DNA of 50,194 bases. Origin: Pseudomonadota bacterium (GTDB taxonomy: Bacteria; Pseudomonadota; Alphaproteobacteria; JACQOE01). The notes below the pieces were generated by a model. The model saw nothing but the letters and a program-made list of their open reading frames with translations, searched no databases and had not been told where the DNA came from. The stretch covers positions 1-50,194 of the forward strand of contig JACQOE010000074.1 of the NCBI GenBank assembly GCA_016202695.1. The letters are read 5' to 3'. Made by a program: the position numbers and the translations under genes. Within the stretch, counting starts at the first letter, position 1. Every line of letters begins with the position of its first letter. Positions 25,525 to 34,494 of the stretch are shown piece by piece.

Positions 25525-28500
25525 TCACTCGGCCGCGGTGTGGCCGTGCTCCAGGGCCGAGAGCCGCCGCGCGATGTAGTTGACCGGGCGGGTGAGGTGG
25601 GCGAGCAGCAGATAGAGCGCCGGCACGATGAAGCTGGTCATCATCGTCGCGAACGCGACTCCGCCGATGATGACCCACCCGATCGCCGAGCGACTCTCGG
25701 CGCCGGCGCCGGAGGCCCAGGCCAGCGGCACCGCGCCAACCACGGTCGAGATCGCGGTCATCAGGATCGGCCGGAGTCGGATCACCGCCGCCTCGATCAC
25801 CGCCTCGCGCACCGATTTCCCTTCGTCGCGCAATTGGTTCGCGAACTCGACAATGAGGATTCCGTTCTTCGCCATCAGCCCGATGAGCAGGATCATACCG
25901 ATCTGGCTGTAGACGTTGAGCGAGATGCCCATGAGCCAGAGCGCGAGCAGGCCGCCGGTCACGGCGAGCGGGACCGCGAGCATGATGATGAAGGGGTGGA
26001 CCCAGCTCTCGAACTGGGCGGCGAGGACCAGGAAGACGATCACCAGCGCGAGGCCGAAGGTGACGTAAAGGCTGGCCGAGGACTCCTTGAACTCGCGGCT
26101 CTGCCCCTGGAAGCTGATGCGCGCCTCGGGCGGCAACTCCTCGGCAGCGATGCGCTCGAGGCTTTCCAGGGCCTCGGCGATGGTGAATCCGGGCACCAGA
26201 GAGGCGGTGATGGTGATCGAGCGGAGCCGGTCGACGCGGTTGAGGTCCTGCGGTCCGGCCGCCTCTTGCAGCGTCACCAGATTGGAGAGCGGGATGAGCA
26301 GCCCGGTGCCGGCCGAGCGCACGAAGACCGCCGCCAGGTCGGAAGGCTTGGCCCGATCCTGGGCGCGCGCCTGGACAATGACCTTGTACTCCTGGCCCCG
26401 GTCGACATAGGTGTTCACCTCGCGCGAACCGAACAGCGCCTCGAGGGTGCGGCCGATCGCTTCGACCGAGACGCCGAGATCGGCGGCCTTGGCGCGATCG
26501 ATCCTCACCCTCAGCTCGGGCTTGTTCTCGCGGTAGTTCGAGTCGAGGTTGATGAAGCGCGGATCCCGACCCGCCCGCGCCAGGATGCGGTCGCGCCAGC
26601 CCCGCACCGTGTCGTAGTCGGTACCGCCGATCACGAACTGGACCGGCGGCTGGAAGCCGCGCTGGCCGAGCGACGGCGGGTTCAGCACCGAGGCGCGCAC
26701 CCCGGAGACGGCCAGGACTTTGGGCTGGATTTCGTTGACGAGGTCCTGCTGCTTGCGGTCGCGCTCGGACCAGGGCTTGAGTCGCACGAACACGTTGGCG
26801 ATGTTGACCGGCGCCGGGCGCTGGAAGCCGGGGGCGATGTTGCCCATCACCACGTTCACGAGCCCCTGGTCGACCATCGGCTGAACCAGCCGCTCGACCT
26901 GGATCACGTGCTCGCGGGTGTAGGCGAGCGAGGCCCCCTCGGGCGCGGTCATCGGGATCACCACCACGCCGCGGTCTTCTATCGGCGTGAACTCCTTGGG
27001 CAGCACGCGCCACAATCCGTAGGCGAGGATCGAGACGGCCACGCCTCCGGCAAGCACGATCAGCGGAACGTTGAGCGCCCGGGTGAGCAGCCAGCGATAG
27101 CCGGCGTTGATGCCGACGAACACCGGCTCGGTGAGGTTGTAGAACCTGCCCTCGGCCTGGTGCGGGCGCAGGAACTTCGAGCACATCATCGGCGAGAGCG
27201 AAAGGGCGATCACACCCGAGGCCAGCACCGCCGCCGCGAGGGCGATGCCGAACTCGGTGAACAGCCGGCCGGTGTTGCCCTCCATGAACGAGATCGGGAC
27301 GAAGACCGCGCCGAGCGTCGCCGTCGAGGAGACGACGGCGAAGGCGATCTGGCGCGAGCCGCGATGCGCGGCGAGGAGTGGCGGCGTTCCCATCTCGATG
27401 TGGCGGTGAATGTTCTCGAGCACGACGATGGCGTCGTCGACCACGATGCCGATGGCGAGCACGAAGGCGAGGAGGGTCAGCACGTTGAGCGAGAAACCGA
27501 ACACCGCCAACGCCGTGCACGAGCCGATGATCGAGACCGGAATCGCAACGCCGGGGATGATCGTGGCCCGGAAGGTGCGCAGGAAAAGGAAGATCACCCC
27601 GATCACCATGGCGACGCCGATCAACAGGGCGTGGATCACCTGGTAGAGCGACTCCTTGATGAAGAGCGACTCGTCGTAGCCGATCAGGACCAGGATGTCC
27701 GGCGGAAGCGAGGGCTTGATCCGCTCCATCTCCGCCTTCACGCCGTCGGCCACCGCCAGGGTGTTGGCGGTCGACTGGCGGACGACGGCGAGGCCGACCG
27801 AGAAGCGACCGTTGGCGCGCAGCTCGCCGCGCTCGTCCTCCGCGCCGACGTCAACCCGCGCCACCTCGCCGAGGCGCACCGGATAGCCACCGCGGGTGGT
27901 GATCACGACGGCGCGGAACTCCTCGGGCGTCGACAGGCGAGAATCGGTCTTGACCGTCAGTTCCCGCTGGGTCGACTCGATGCGGCCCGAGGGAAGCTCG
28001 ACGTTCTGGCGCTTGATGGCCTGCTCGACGTCGTCGACCGTGAGGCCGCGGGCGGCGAGCGCCTGGCGGTCGAGCCACACGCGCATCGAGTAGCGCCGCT
28101 CGCCGGAGATGTGGACCGACGCCACTCCGGGCACGATCGACAGCCGGTCGACGAGATTCCGGCGCACGTAATCGGTCAGCTCCAACTGATTGCGCCGGTC
28201 CGAGGACAGGGTGAACCAGACGATGGCGCGGGCATCCGAGTCGACCTTCGAGACGACCGGCAGCTCGGCGCCGTCGGGCAGTCGGGACTGGACGCGTGCG
28301 ACCCGGTCGCGCACGTCCGCCGCCGCCGCCTCGACGTCGCGATCGAGCCGGAACTCGATGCTTACCTGGCTTCGCTCCTCGCGTGACTGCGAGGTGATCG
28401 TCTTCACTCCCTCGATGCCGGCGACCGCGCCCTCGATGATCTCGGTGATGCGGCTTTCGACGACATCGTTCGAGGCGCCCTTGTAGACCGTCGTCACTGA

Positions 28501-28635
28501 CACGATCGGCGGATCGATCGCCGGATACTCGCGCACCGCCAGCTTGGTGAGCGAGGCGACGCCGAGCACGACCAGCATCACGCTCATCACCGTCGCGAAG
28601 ACCGGGCGCTTGATCGAAACTTCGGAGATTTTCAT
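25525..28635 (-). CDS. RND (HAE1) multidrug efflux permease
   Basis: The 1036-aa inner-membrane pump exports drugs or other amphiphiles using the proton gradient. It has 12 predicted helices and two large periplasmic loops in the AcrB/MexF layout. The proton-relay pair is intact in FVLAIGIVVDDAIVVLENI (helix 4), and the start SIKRPVFATVMSVMLVVLGV and the GQ-rich FQGQSREF region are typical. Its N-terminal ATG lies 58 bp after the adaptor gene's stop. No outer-membrane channel gene or TetR-type regulator adjoins it, so it must borrow a TolC-like exit duct from elsewhere. Confidence 0.94.
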   Translation of the reverse strand: MKISEVSIKRPVFATVMSVMLVVLGVASLTKLAVREYPAIDPPIVSVTTVYKGASNDVVESRITEIIEGAVAGIEGVKTITSQSREERSQVSIEFRLDRDVEAAAADVRDRVARVQSRLPDGAELPVVSKVDSDARAIVWFTLSSDRRNQLELTDYVRRNLVDRLSIVPGVASVHISGERRYSMRVWLDRQALAARGLTVDDVEQAIKRQNVELPSGRIESTQRELTVKTDSRLSTPEEFRAVVITTRGGYPVRLGEVARVDVGAEDERGELRANGRFSVGLAVVRQSTANTLAVADGVKAEMERIKPSLPPDILVLIGYDESLFIKESLYQVIHALLIGVAMVIGVIFLFLRTFRATIIPGVAIPVSIIGSCTALAVFGFSLNVLTLLAFVLAIGIVVDDAIVVLENIHRHIEMGTPPLLAAHRGSRQIAFAVVSSTATLGAVFVPISFMEGNTGRLFTEFGIALAAAVLASGVIALSLSPMMCSKFLRPHQAEGRFYNLTEPVFVGINAGYRWLLTRALNVPLIVLAGGVAVSILAYGLWRVLPKEFTPIEDRGVVVIPMTAPEGASLAYTREHVIQVERLVQPMVDQGLVNVVMGNIAPGFQRPAPVNIANVFVRLKPWSERDRKQQDLVNEIQPKVLAVSGVRASVLNPPSLGQRGFQPPVQFVIGGTDYDTVRGWRDRILARAGRDPRFINLDSNYRENKPELRVRIDRAKAADLGVSVEAIGRTLEALFGSREVNTYVDRGQEYKVIVQARAQDRAKPSDLAAVFVRSAGTGLLIPLSNLVTLQEAAGPQDLNRVDRLRSITITASLVPGFTIAEALESLERIAAEELPPEARISFQGQSREFKESSASLYVTFGLALVIVFLVLAAQFESWVHPFIIMLAVPLAVTGGLLALWLMGISLNVYSQIGMILLIGLMAKNGILIVEFANQLRDEGKSVREAVIEAAVIRLRPILMTAISTVVGAVPLAWASGAGAESRSAIGWVIIGGVAFATMMTSFIVPALYLLLAHLTRPVNYIARRLSALEHGHTAAE

Positions 28636-28693
28636 GGAGCTTCCAGCCTCGTCCCAGTCGCTCCGCCCGCGCCGTTGGCGCGAGCGGCCCGGC

Positions 28694-29827
28694 TTAGCTC
28701 GTCGGGCGCGCCAAGGGCTGAACGGTGACGGCCTGGCCGTCGCGGGCCCGCTGCACCCCGCGCACGACCACCTCGGCGCCGGCGGCGAGACCCTGAACCA
28801 CCTCGACCTCGCCCTCGAGGCGCGCCCCCAGCTTAACCTCGGTCCGCCTGAGGCGCCCGTCGCGGACTACGAACACGAAGTGCCGCGTTCCTTCCGGGAC
28901 GATGGCCTCCTCGGGAACGAGGATTACGTTGTCGCGCTTCTCGAGCACGAGTTCGACCGAGAGGAACATGCCCGGCTTGAGGGTCTCGTCGGGGTTGTCG
29001 AACAGCGCGTTGACCCGCACCGCGCGCGTCACCGGATCGACGCGCGTGTCGATGGCGGTGATGCTGCCCTCGAAGGCGCGCTTGGGAAAGGCATCGCTCC
29101 GGGCGAACACGGTCAGGCCAAGGCGCAGCCGGCCGACAAAGGTTTCGGGCACCGAGAAGTCGAGCTTGATCCTGGAAACGTCGTCGAGCGTAGTGATCGG
29201 GGCGCCGGACTGGATGAGCGCGCCGAGGCTGACCTGCCGCAGGCCCACCCGGCCGGCGAAGGGGGCGACGATGCGGACGTCGTCGAGCCTAGCCTGAAGG
29301 GCGCGCACCCGGGCCTCGGCGGCATGGACCCGCCCCTCGGCGGCTCGGAGCGCCGCGTCAAGTTCATCGATGCGAGCCTCGGTCACGTTGCCGCCGCCCC
29401 GCAGACTGCGGGCCCGATCGAGGCGTTGGCGCGCATCGTCGCGCATCGCCATCACCTGCTCAAACTCCGCCTGCGCCTGGTCGAGGTCGGCCTCGCGCTC
29501 GCGCGTCTCCAGCCCGATCAGAAGCTCGCCGGTGCGGACCCGCTGGCCCTCCTTGAAGGCGATCACGGCCACGTTGCCGGGCTGCTTGGCGGTCACCACC
29601 ACCGACTCGTTGGCCCGCGCCGTTCCCACCGCCTCGACGCTGTCGGTGACGTTGCCGAGGCGGGCCGGCAACACCTGTACCGCAAGCGGACCACCGCCGC
29701 GCCCGCCGGTCTGGGCGGCGGCGGATTGGCCGCCCGGCTCCCACTGCTGCCAGCCGTACCAAATCCCTCCGCCGGCTGCGGCTAGCGCCAGGATGATCGC
29801 GATCTGGGTCAAGACCCGCATGGCCAT
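28694..29827 (-). CDS. RND efflux periplasmic adaptor subunit
   Basis: This membrane-fusion protein bridges the permease and an outer-membrane channel. After an N-terminal anchor (RVLTQIAIILALAAAGGGIWYG) there are the lipoyl half-motifs (VVTAKQPGNVAVIAFKEGQRV and VRIVAPFAGRVGLRQ), a coiled-coil hairpin between them (about residues 95-165), a beta barrel, and the membrane-proximal domain ending TVQPLARPTS. I chose ATG 29827 because AAGGA lies 6 bases upstream; ATG 29845 and TTG 29875 are also in frame. The 29828-30115 upstream stretch has no other gene; TATGAT at 29933-29938 could be a -10 box for this operon. Confidence 0.9.
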   Translation of the reverse strand: MAMRVLTQIAIILALAAAGGGIWYGWQQWEPGGQSAAAQTGGRGGGPLAVQVLPARLGNVTDSVEAVGTARANESVVVTAKQPGNVAVIAFKEGQRVRTGELLIGLETREREADLDQAQAEFEQVMAMRDDARQRLDRARSLRGGGNVTEARIDELDAALRAAEGRVHAAEARVRALQARLDDVRIVAPFAGRVGLRQVSLGALIQSGAPITTLDDVSRIKLDFSVPETFVGRLRLGLTVFARSDAFPKRAFEGSITAIDTRVDPVTRAVRVNALFDNPDETLKPGMFLSVELVLEKRDNVILVPEEAIVPEGTRHFVFVVRDGRLRRTEVKLGARLEGEVEVVQGLAAGAEVVVRGVQRARDGQAVTVQPLARPTS

Positions 29828-30115
29828 GCTGTTCCTTACGGCCATGGGCGAGAGGCCGGACTGCCGAGCCAGCAAACCTGCCTTCGAGCCCTAGGCCCGA
29901 TTGCCATGCGCCCGTTTGCCGGCGGCGAAACGATCATAATGGTCCGCCGCGAGGAAATAAATGGGCGCCCGCCCGGCCATTTCCATGGTGGGCCGATGCG
30001 GCCCGCCCCGGCGCCTCCGGCGCCGATCGACCGACCCGCCGCCGATCGGGGCTTCGGGGTCGCCCGAGGGCCGGCGTCGCAGACGTCCGCGGGGAGCGCA
30101 TGGATGGGGAAAGCG

Positions 30116-30189
30116 TGGAGCGGGCGAGGGGAATCGAACCCCCGTCTTGAGCTTGGGAAGCTCTCGCTCTACCATTGAGCTACGCCCGC
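30116..30189 (-). tRNA. tRNA-Gly (anticodon CCC)
   Basis: On the minus strand the acceptor arm GCGGGCG pairs with CGCCCGC. The D arm is GCTC-AATGGTA-GAGC, the anticodon loop TTCCCAA gives CCC, and the T arm contains GGTTCGATTCC. The discriminator base is T and CCA is encoded at the 3' end (30116-30118). It closely matches the E. coli glycine CCC tRNA pattern. This tRNA reads GGG codons, common in such GC-rich genomes. Confidence 0.97.
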
Positions 30190-30303
30190 CCGAGGGGACA
30201 CTCGAGCGGGTTTTTATATAGGCCACCGGCGACCCGGGGCGCAAGGGACCGGGTGGCCCGGCCGCCTTGGCCCCCCTTGGAGGCGCAGGAGCGAGGAGAT
30301 CGC

Positions 30304-31692
30304 GTGAGCCGCGAAAGGACCATCGGGCGGGCGCTCGCCTATTTCGATTCGGGGGGGTTTGTCGCCGATCTCGCGCGGCGGATCGCCATCCCGAGCGAGA
30401 GCCAGGACCCCGCCCGGCGGCCCGAGCTCTTCCGCTACCTCGAACAGGAGATGCGCCCGGCTCTGGAGGCGATGGGCTTCGCCTGCCGGGTGCTCGAGAA
30501 CCCGAACCCTCGCGGCGGCCCGGTCCTCTACGCCGGGCGGATCGAGGGGAAGGGCCTGCCCACGTTCCTCACCTACGGCCACGGCGACGTGATCCGGGGC
30601 GAACCCGGGCAGTGGAGCGCCGGGCTCGATCCCTGGCGGGCGAAGCGGGTCGGCGATCGCCTCTACGGCCGCGGCGCCGCCGACAACAAGGGCCAGCACA
30701 CGGTCAATCTGGGCGCGCTCGCCGCGCTCTTCGCTGAGCGCGGCCGCCTCGGCTTCAACTGCAAGGCGATGATCGAGACCGCCGAGGAGCCGGGCTCGCC
30801 CGGGTTGCAAGAGGTGTGCGAACGGCATCGCGACATCTTCGCCGCCGACGTGCTGATCGCCTCCGACGGACCTCGGCTCGCGCCGGCGCGCCCGACGCTC
30901 ACGCTGGGAAGCCGCGGCTCGTACATCTTCCGCCTCGCCGTCGACCTGCGCGAGGGCGGGCATCACTCCGGCCACTGGGGCGGGCTGATCGCCAATCCGG
31001 GGATCATCCTCGCCCATGCCATCGCCTCGCTGACCACGCCCAGGGAGGAAATCCTGGTCCCGGAATGGAAGCCGCGTGCGCTTCCTCCCTCGGTCCGCGC
31101 GGCGCTGGCCGACGCGGTGGTCGAGGCGGGCGAGGGCGCCCCCGAGATCGACCCGGGCCTGGGCGAGCCGGGCCTGAGCCCGGCCGAGAAGCTCTACGGC
31201 TGGTCGAGCTTCAACGTCCTCGCCTTCGTCACCGGCAATCCCGAGACCCCGCTTAACGCGGTCCCGCCCTTCGCCCGCGCCACCGGCCAGATCCGCTTCA
31301 CCGCCGACTGCGATCCCGAGGCTTTTCTTCCGGCGCTCCGGCGCCACCTCGACGGGCATGGATTCGCCACGGTCGCGGCCGAGTGGGTGAAGGAGAGCTT
31401 CTTCCCCGCCGCCCGCACCGACCCCGCTCATCCGTGGGTGCGCTGGGCGGTCGAGTCGATGGCCCGCACCGCCGGGGCGAGGCCCCATGTTTGCCCCAAC
31501 TCGTCGGGGGCGTTGCCGACCGAGGTGTTCATCAAGACACTCGGCCTGCCCACCCTTTTCGTACCCCACTCCTACGCCGGCTGCCAGCAGCACGGGCCCG
31601 ACGAGCACCTCCTGCTGCCCATCGCCCGCGAGGGGCTGGCGCTGATGGCCGGGCTGTTCTGGGACCTGGGCGAGGGAGGCGCTCCCGCCTGA
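30304..31692 (+). CDS. M20-family metallopeptidase (dipeptidase/deacylase)
   Basis: The 462-aa cytosolic hydrolase has M20 dizinc ligands: TYGHGDV (His), GRGAADNKGQ (bridging Asp), METAEEPGSPG (catalytic Glu and ligand Glu), ASDGPR (Asp), and late QQHGPDEHLL (His). The lid/dimerisation domain is interposed. It is closer to M20 dipeptidase-type enzymes than to DapE or ArgE, and the substrate is unknown. GTG 30304 is preceded by GAGGAG with about 7 bases of spacing; longer starts would run into the tRNA on the other strand. Confidence 0.88.
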   Translation: MSRERTIGRALAYFDSGGFVADLARRIAIPSESQDPARRPELFRYLEQEMRPALEAMGFACRVLENPNPRGGPVLYAGRIEGKGLPTFLTYGHGDVIRGEPGQWSAGLDPWRAKRVGDRLYGRGAADNKGQHTVNLGALAALFAERGRLGFNCKAMIETAEEPGSPGLQEVCERHRDIFAADVLIASDGPRLAPARPTLTLGSRGSYIFRLAVDLREGGHHSGHWGGLIANPGIILAHAIASLTTPREEILVPEWKPRALPPSVRAALADAVVEAGEGAPEIDPGLGEPGLSPAEKLYGWSSFNVLAFVTGNPETPLNAVPPFARATGQIRFTADCDPEAFLPALRRHLDGHGFATVAAEWVKESFFPAARTDPAHPWVRWAVESMARTAGARPHVCPNSSGALPTEVFIKTLGLPTLFVPHSYAGCQQHGPDEHLLLPIAREGLALMAGLFWDLGEGGAPA

Positions 31693-31807
31693 CGCCGGGA
31701 TCGCGGGGCGGGCGCCGCCGACCGGTGGGAGCGGGGCACGGGGAAGCGCGATCCAACCGCGCCGTTCGTCGAGCCCCGACCGACCCGATACCTTCTTCGG
31801 TCGCGCC

Positions 31808-31837
31808 TTGACGGGGACGGGAGGAGCCGGCTAGGGT
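31808..31837 (+). promoter_or_regulatory. Predicted promoter of the metZ leader
   Basis: TTGACG at 31808-31813 and TAGGGT at 31832-31837 are 18 bases apart (CTAGGG at 17 is the alternative). Initiation would fall around 31844, exactly where the riboswitch stem begins, which supports the assignment. Nothing recognisable lies in 31693-31807. Confidence 0.55.
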
Positions 31838-31844
31838 GCGGCCG

Positions 31845-31898
31845 CGTGGCGATTTGTTGACCGGATTGCGGCCACGTTAAACAAACCGCTAAAAGGTC
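31845..31898 (+). ncRNA. SAM-II riboswitch upstream of metZ
   Basis: The leader matches the alphaproteobacterial SAM-II (metA) motif. CGTGGC at 31845-31850 pairs with GCCACG at 31871-31876 to form P1. The loop carries GATTTG and CCGGATTGCGG, and the 3' strand AAACAAACCGCTAAAAGG returns into the loop. The H-type pseudoknot can be drawn: TTTGTT (31853-31858) with AACAAA (31880-31885), and GACC (31859-31862) with GGTC (31895-31898). SAM-II binds S-adenosylmethionine and lowers expression of methionine genes, matching the metZ gene downstream. The motif and pairings are seen; ligand binding is from family knowledge. Confidence 0.92.
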
Positions 31899-31913
31899 GG
31901 AGCCGAGTGCGCG

Positions 31914-31949
31914 AGCCCTGACCCTTGTCCGGTCGGGGCTTTTCGTTTT
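31914..31949 (+). terminator. Intrinsic terminator in the metZ leader (attenuator)
   Basis: AGCCCTGACC (31914-31923) pairs with GGTCGGGGCT (31931-31940) over 10 bp with one G-T pair and a 7-base loop, followed by TTTTCGTTTT. It lies 16 bases after the riboswitch and 55 bp before the metZ start. GGTCGG (31895-31900), part of the riboswitch pseudoknot, can alternatively pair with CCCTGACC inside this stem, offering an antiterminator. Confidence 0.85.
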
Positions 31950-32004
31950 GCGGCGGCGGCCGGCGGTTCGGCATCGGAGGTTCCAAAAGACCACGGAGGA
32001 GAAG

Positions 32005-33201
32005 ATGGCAATCAAGCGGAAGGACCCCACCTCCTGGCGGCCGGCCACGCGGATGGTCCGCGGCGGCACCCTGCGCTCGCCCTTCGCCGAGATGTGCGAG
32101 GGCATCTTCATGACCTCGGGCTTCGTCTACGACGAGGCGGCGCAGGCCGAGGACGCGTTCGCCGGCGCCAACCAACGCTTCATCTACTCGCGCTACAGCA
32201 ACCCGACGGTGTCGATGCTGGAGGAGCGCCTGGCGCTGATCGAGGGCGCCGAAGCCTGCCGCGCGACCGCCTCGGGCATGGCGGCGATGTTCGCGGCGCT
32301 GATGTGCCAGCTCAAGGCGGGCGATCGTGTGGTGTCCTCGCGGGCCCTCTTCGGCGCCTGCCACTACATCATCTCCACGCTTCTGCCCCGCTACGGGATG
32401 GAGAGCGTGTTCGTCGACGGCACTGACTACGACCAGTGGCGGGACGCGCTGAGCCGGCCGACCGCCTGCGTCTTCCTCGAAACCCCATCTAACCCGACTA
32501 CGGATGTGATCGATCTCAGGCTCGTCTGCGACCTGGCCCACGCGGCGGGCGCCAAGGTCATCGTCGACAACGTCTTCGCCACCGCCGTCCTGCAGAAGCC
32601 AATGGAGGCCGGCGCCGACTTGGTCATGTACTCGGCCACCAAGCACATCGACGGCCAGGGCCGGGCGCTCGGCGGCGCCATCCTCTGCGACAGGGCCTTC
32701 ATAGATCAGCACCTGCAGACCTTCCTCCGCAACACCGGGCCGTCGATCAGCCCGTTCAACGCCTGGCTCTTGCTCAAGGGGCTGGAGACGCTCGAGCTCC
32801 GGGTCAACAAGATGAGCGACAACGCGCTCGAGATCGCCCGCTTCCTCGAGGGGCGCAACGGCATCAGGCGGGTCCTCTATCCGGGCCTCGCCAGCCATCC
32901 CCAGCACGAGCTGGCCATGCGCCAGATGAAGGGCGCGGGCACCATGGTCGCCTTCGAGATCGACGGCGGCAAGAAGGAGGCCTTCGCCGTGGTCGATCGG
33001 CTCAAGGTGATCGACATCTCCAACAACCTCGGCGACGCCAAGAGCATCGCCACCCACCCGGCGACCACCACCCACCAGCGGATCGGGGCCGAGGAGCGGG
33101 CCCGGCTCGGCATCGCCGACGGACTCATCAGGCTCTCGATCGGGCTCGAGGACGTCGAGGACCTTAAAGAGGACATCGCCCAGGCGCTGAGAGGGCTCTG
33201 A
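32005..33201 (+). CDS. metZ: O-succinylhomoserine sulfhydrylase
   Basis: MetZ condenses O-succinyl-L-homoserine with sulfide to give homocysteine, the direct-sulfhydrylation route to methionine. The 398-aa PLP enzyme of the Cys/Met metabolism family shows IYSRYSNPTVSMLEERLALIEGAE, the PLP phosphate site TASGMAAMFAAL, FLETPSNPTTDVIDL, the Schiff-base lysine in YSATKHIDGQGRALGG, and SIGLEDVEDLKEDI near the end. GGAGGAGAAG precedes ATG 32005. Expression is expected to fall when SAM is high through the SAM-II/terminator leader. Start and length agree with alphaproteobacterial MetZ. Confidence 0.95.
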   Translation: MAIKRKDPTSWRPATRMVRGGTLRSPFAEMCEGIFMTSGFVYDEAAQAEDAFAGANQRFIYSRYSNPTVSMLEERLALIEGAEACRATASGMAAMFAALMCQLKAGDRVVSSRALFGACHYIISTLLPRYGMESVFVDGTDYDQWRDALSRPTACVFLETPSNPTTDVIDLRLVCDLAHAAGAKVIVDNVFATAVLQKPMEAGADLVMYSATKHIDGQGRALGGAILCDRAFIDQHLQTFLRNTGPSISPFNAWLLLKGLETLELRVNKMSDNALEIARFLEGRNGIRRVLYPGLASHPQHELAMRQMKGAGTMVAFEIDGGKKEAFAVVDRLKVIDISNNLGDAKSIATHPATTTHQRIGAEERARLGIADGLIRLSIGLEDVEDLKEDIAQALRGL

Positions 33202-33307
33202 TCGCGACCTACGGACGGGGCCTGGCAGGACCCTGAATTTCGGCCACGTTACCGGGCAGGCGCGACGAAGGGGGGCGGGCGGGGCGGCTTCCTTCCGCCC
33301 GGTCGGC

Positions 33308-33336
33308 TGGACAAGCGGGCCGCCAAGCCTAAATAT
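33308..33336 (+). promoter_or_regulatory. Possible promoter upstream of apaG
   Basis: TGGACA (33308-33313) and AAATAT (33331-33336) are 17 bases apart (TAAATA at 16). The implied transcript start near 33343 supports the ATG at 33397 as the apaG start. Confidence 0.4.
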
Positions 33337-33396
33337 CATCCTGTGTCGACACCGCCCACGAGCCAGGAGCGCGCGTTCCACCCGGACGAATCCGCC

Positions 33397-33789
33397 ATGT
33401 ACAGCCAGGTCACCCGCGCCATCAAGATATCGGTCGAGCCCTTCTTCCTCGAGGATCAGTCTGCGCCCGATCGCGGCCACTATGTGTGGGCCTACCGGGT
33501 GGCGATCGCGAACCAGGGCAACGAGACGGTGAAGCTCGTTCGGCGTTACTGGCGAATCACCGACGCGCTCGGGCGCATCCAGGAGGTGCGCGGCGAGGGG
33601 GTGGTGGGTGAGCAGCCCGTCATCGGCCCGGGCCAGCGCTTCGTCTACACCAGCGGCGCCCCCCTGGGCACACCGTCGGGAATCATGGTCGGCGCCTACG
33701 AGATGGTTAGCACCTCGGGCGAGCGCTTCGAGGTGGCGATCCCCGCCTTCTCGCTCGACAGTCCGCACCAGAAGGTGCGCCTCAACTGA
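33397..33789 (+). CDS. apaG: ApaG domain protein
   Basis: The 130-aa protein is a single fibronectin-III-like ApaG domain: VTRAIKISVEPFFLEDQS, YRVAIANQGNETVKLVRRYWRITDALG, VRGEGVVGEQPVIGPGQRFVYTSGAPLGTPSGIMVGAYEM. ApaG has been linked to Co2+/Mg2+ resistance and its biochemical role is unclear. ATG 33397 gives the standard length; a GTG at 33343 would add 18 residues and falls at the probable transcript start. folE follows after 51 bp. Confidence 0.93.
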   Translation: MYSQVTRAIKISVEPFFLEDQSAPDRGHYVWAYRVAIANQGNETVKLVRRYWRITDALGRIQEVRGEGVVGEQPVIGPGQRFVYTSGAPLGTPSGIMVGAYEMVSTSGERFEVAIPAFSLDSPHQKVRLN

Positions 33790-33840
33790 AGCCCGCGCGG
33801 GGGTCGCCCCGAGGGCCGCGAATAGGGAGCCGCTGGAACC

Positions 33841-34488
33841 GTGAACCTGGACAATCGCCGCAGCGTCGGCCGCCCGCTCGCCGAGGTCCGCCAGAGCGCT
33901 CGCCCCAGCCGGGCGGAGGCCGAGGAGGCGGTCCGCACGCTGATCCGCTGGGCCGGGGACGACCCCGCCCGCGAGGGGCTTCGCGGCACGCCCGCGCGGG
34001 TGGCGCGCGCCTTCGAGGAGTACTTCTCCGGCTACGCCCTCGATCCCGTCGACATCCTCCAGCGCACGTTCGAGGAAACCGACGGCTACGACGAGATGGT
34101 GGTGCTGCGCGACATCCGCTTCGAGTCCCACTGCGAGCACCACCTCGCCCCGATCATCGGCCGGGCCCATGTCGCCTACCTTCCGCACCATCGCGTGGTC
34201 GGAATCAGCAAGCTCGCCCGCGTCGTCGAGGTCTACGCCCGCCGGTTGCAGATCCAGGAGAAGATGACGGCGCAGATCGCCAATACCCTCCAGGAGGTGC
34301 TTGAGCCGCAGGGGGTGGCGGTGGTGATCGAGGCGATCCACCAGTGCATGACCACCCGCGGGGTACACAAGCCGGGGGTGGCGATGGTGACAAGCCGGAT
34401 GCTCGGCGCCTTCCGCGACGACGCCACGACCCGCCGCGAGTTCTTGGCGATGATCGGCAATCCGCCGATCAGCTCGGCCGGGTACTGA
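33841..34488 (+). CDS. folE: GTP cyclohydrolase I
   Basis: FolE converts GTP to 7,8-dihydroneopterin triphosphate, the first step of folate synthesis, as a zinc-dependent decamer. The 215-aa sequence shows [21 protein letters not shown], the zinc and active-site segment [42 protein letters not shown] and HQCMTTRGV with the second zinc cysteine. All ligands are present. GTG start at 33841. The C terminus converges on the DUF2848 gene (6 bp apart). Confidence 0.95.
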   Translation: MNLDNRRSVGRPLAEVRQSARPSRAEAEEAVRTLIRWAGDDPAREGLRGTPARVARAFEEYFSGYALDPVDILQRTFEETDGYDEMVVLRDIRFESHCEHHLAPIIGRAHVAYLPHHRVVGISKLARVVEVYARRLQIQEKMTAQIANTLQEVLEPQGVAVVIEAIHQCMTTRGVHKPGVAMVTSRMLGAFRDDATTRREFLAMIGNPPISSAGY

Positions 34489-34494
34489 CCGCGC

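Noticed and set aside
30005-30030. GGCGCC-TCC-GGCGCC inverted repeat downstream of tRNA-Gly considered as the tRNA terminator
   Set aside because: Loop of three and no T run on either strand; common in GC-rich spacers.
33202-33300. A GCCACGTTA stretch after metZ resembling part of the SAM-II motif
   Set aside because: No matching 5' strand for P1 and no AAA-CGCTAAAGG 3' segment; only a chance partial match.
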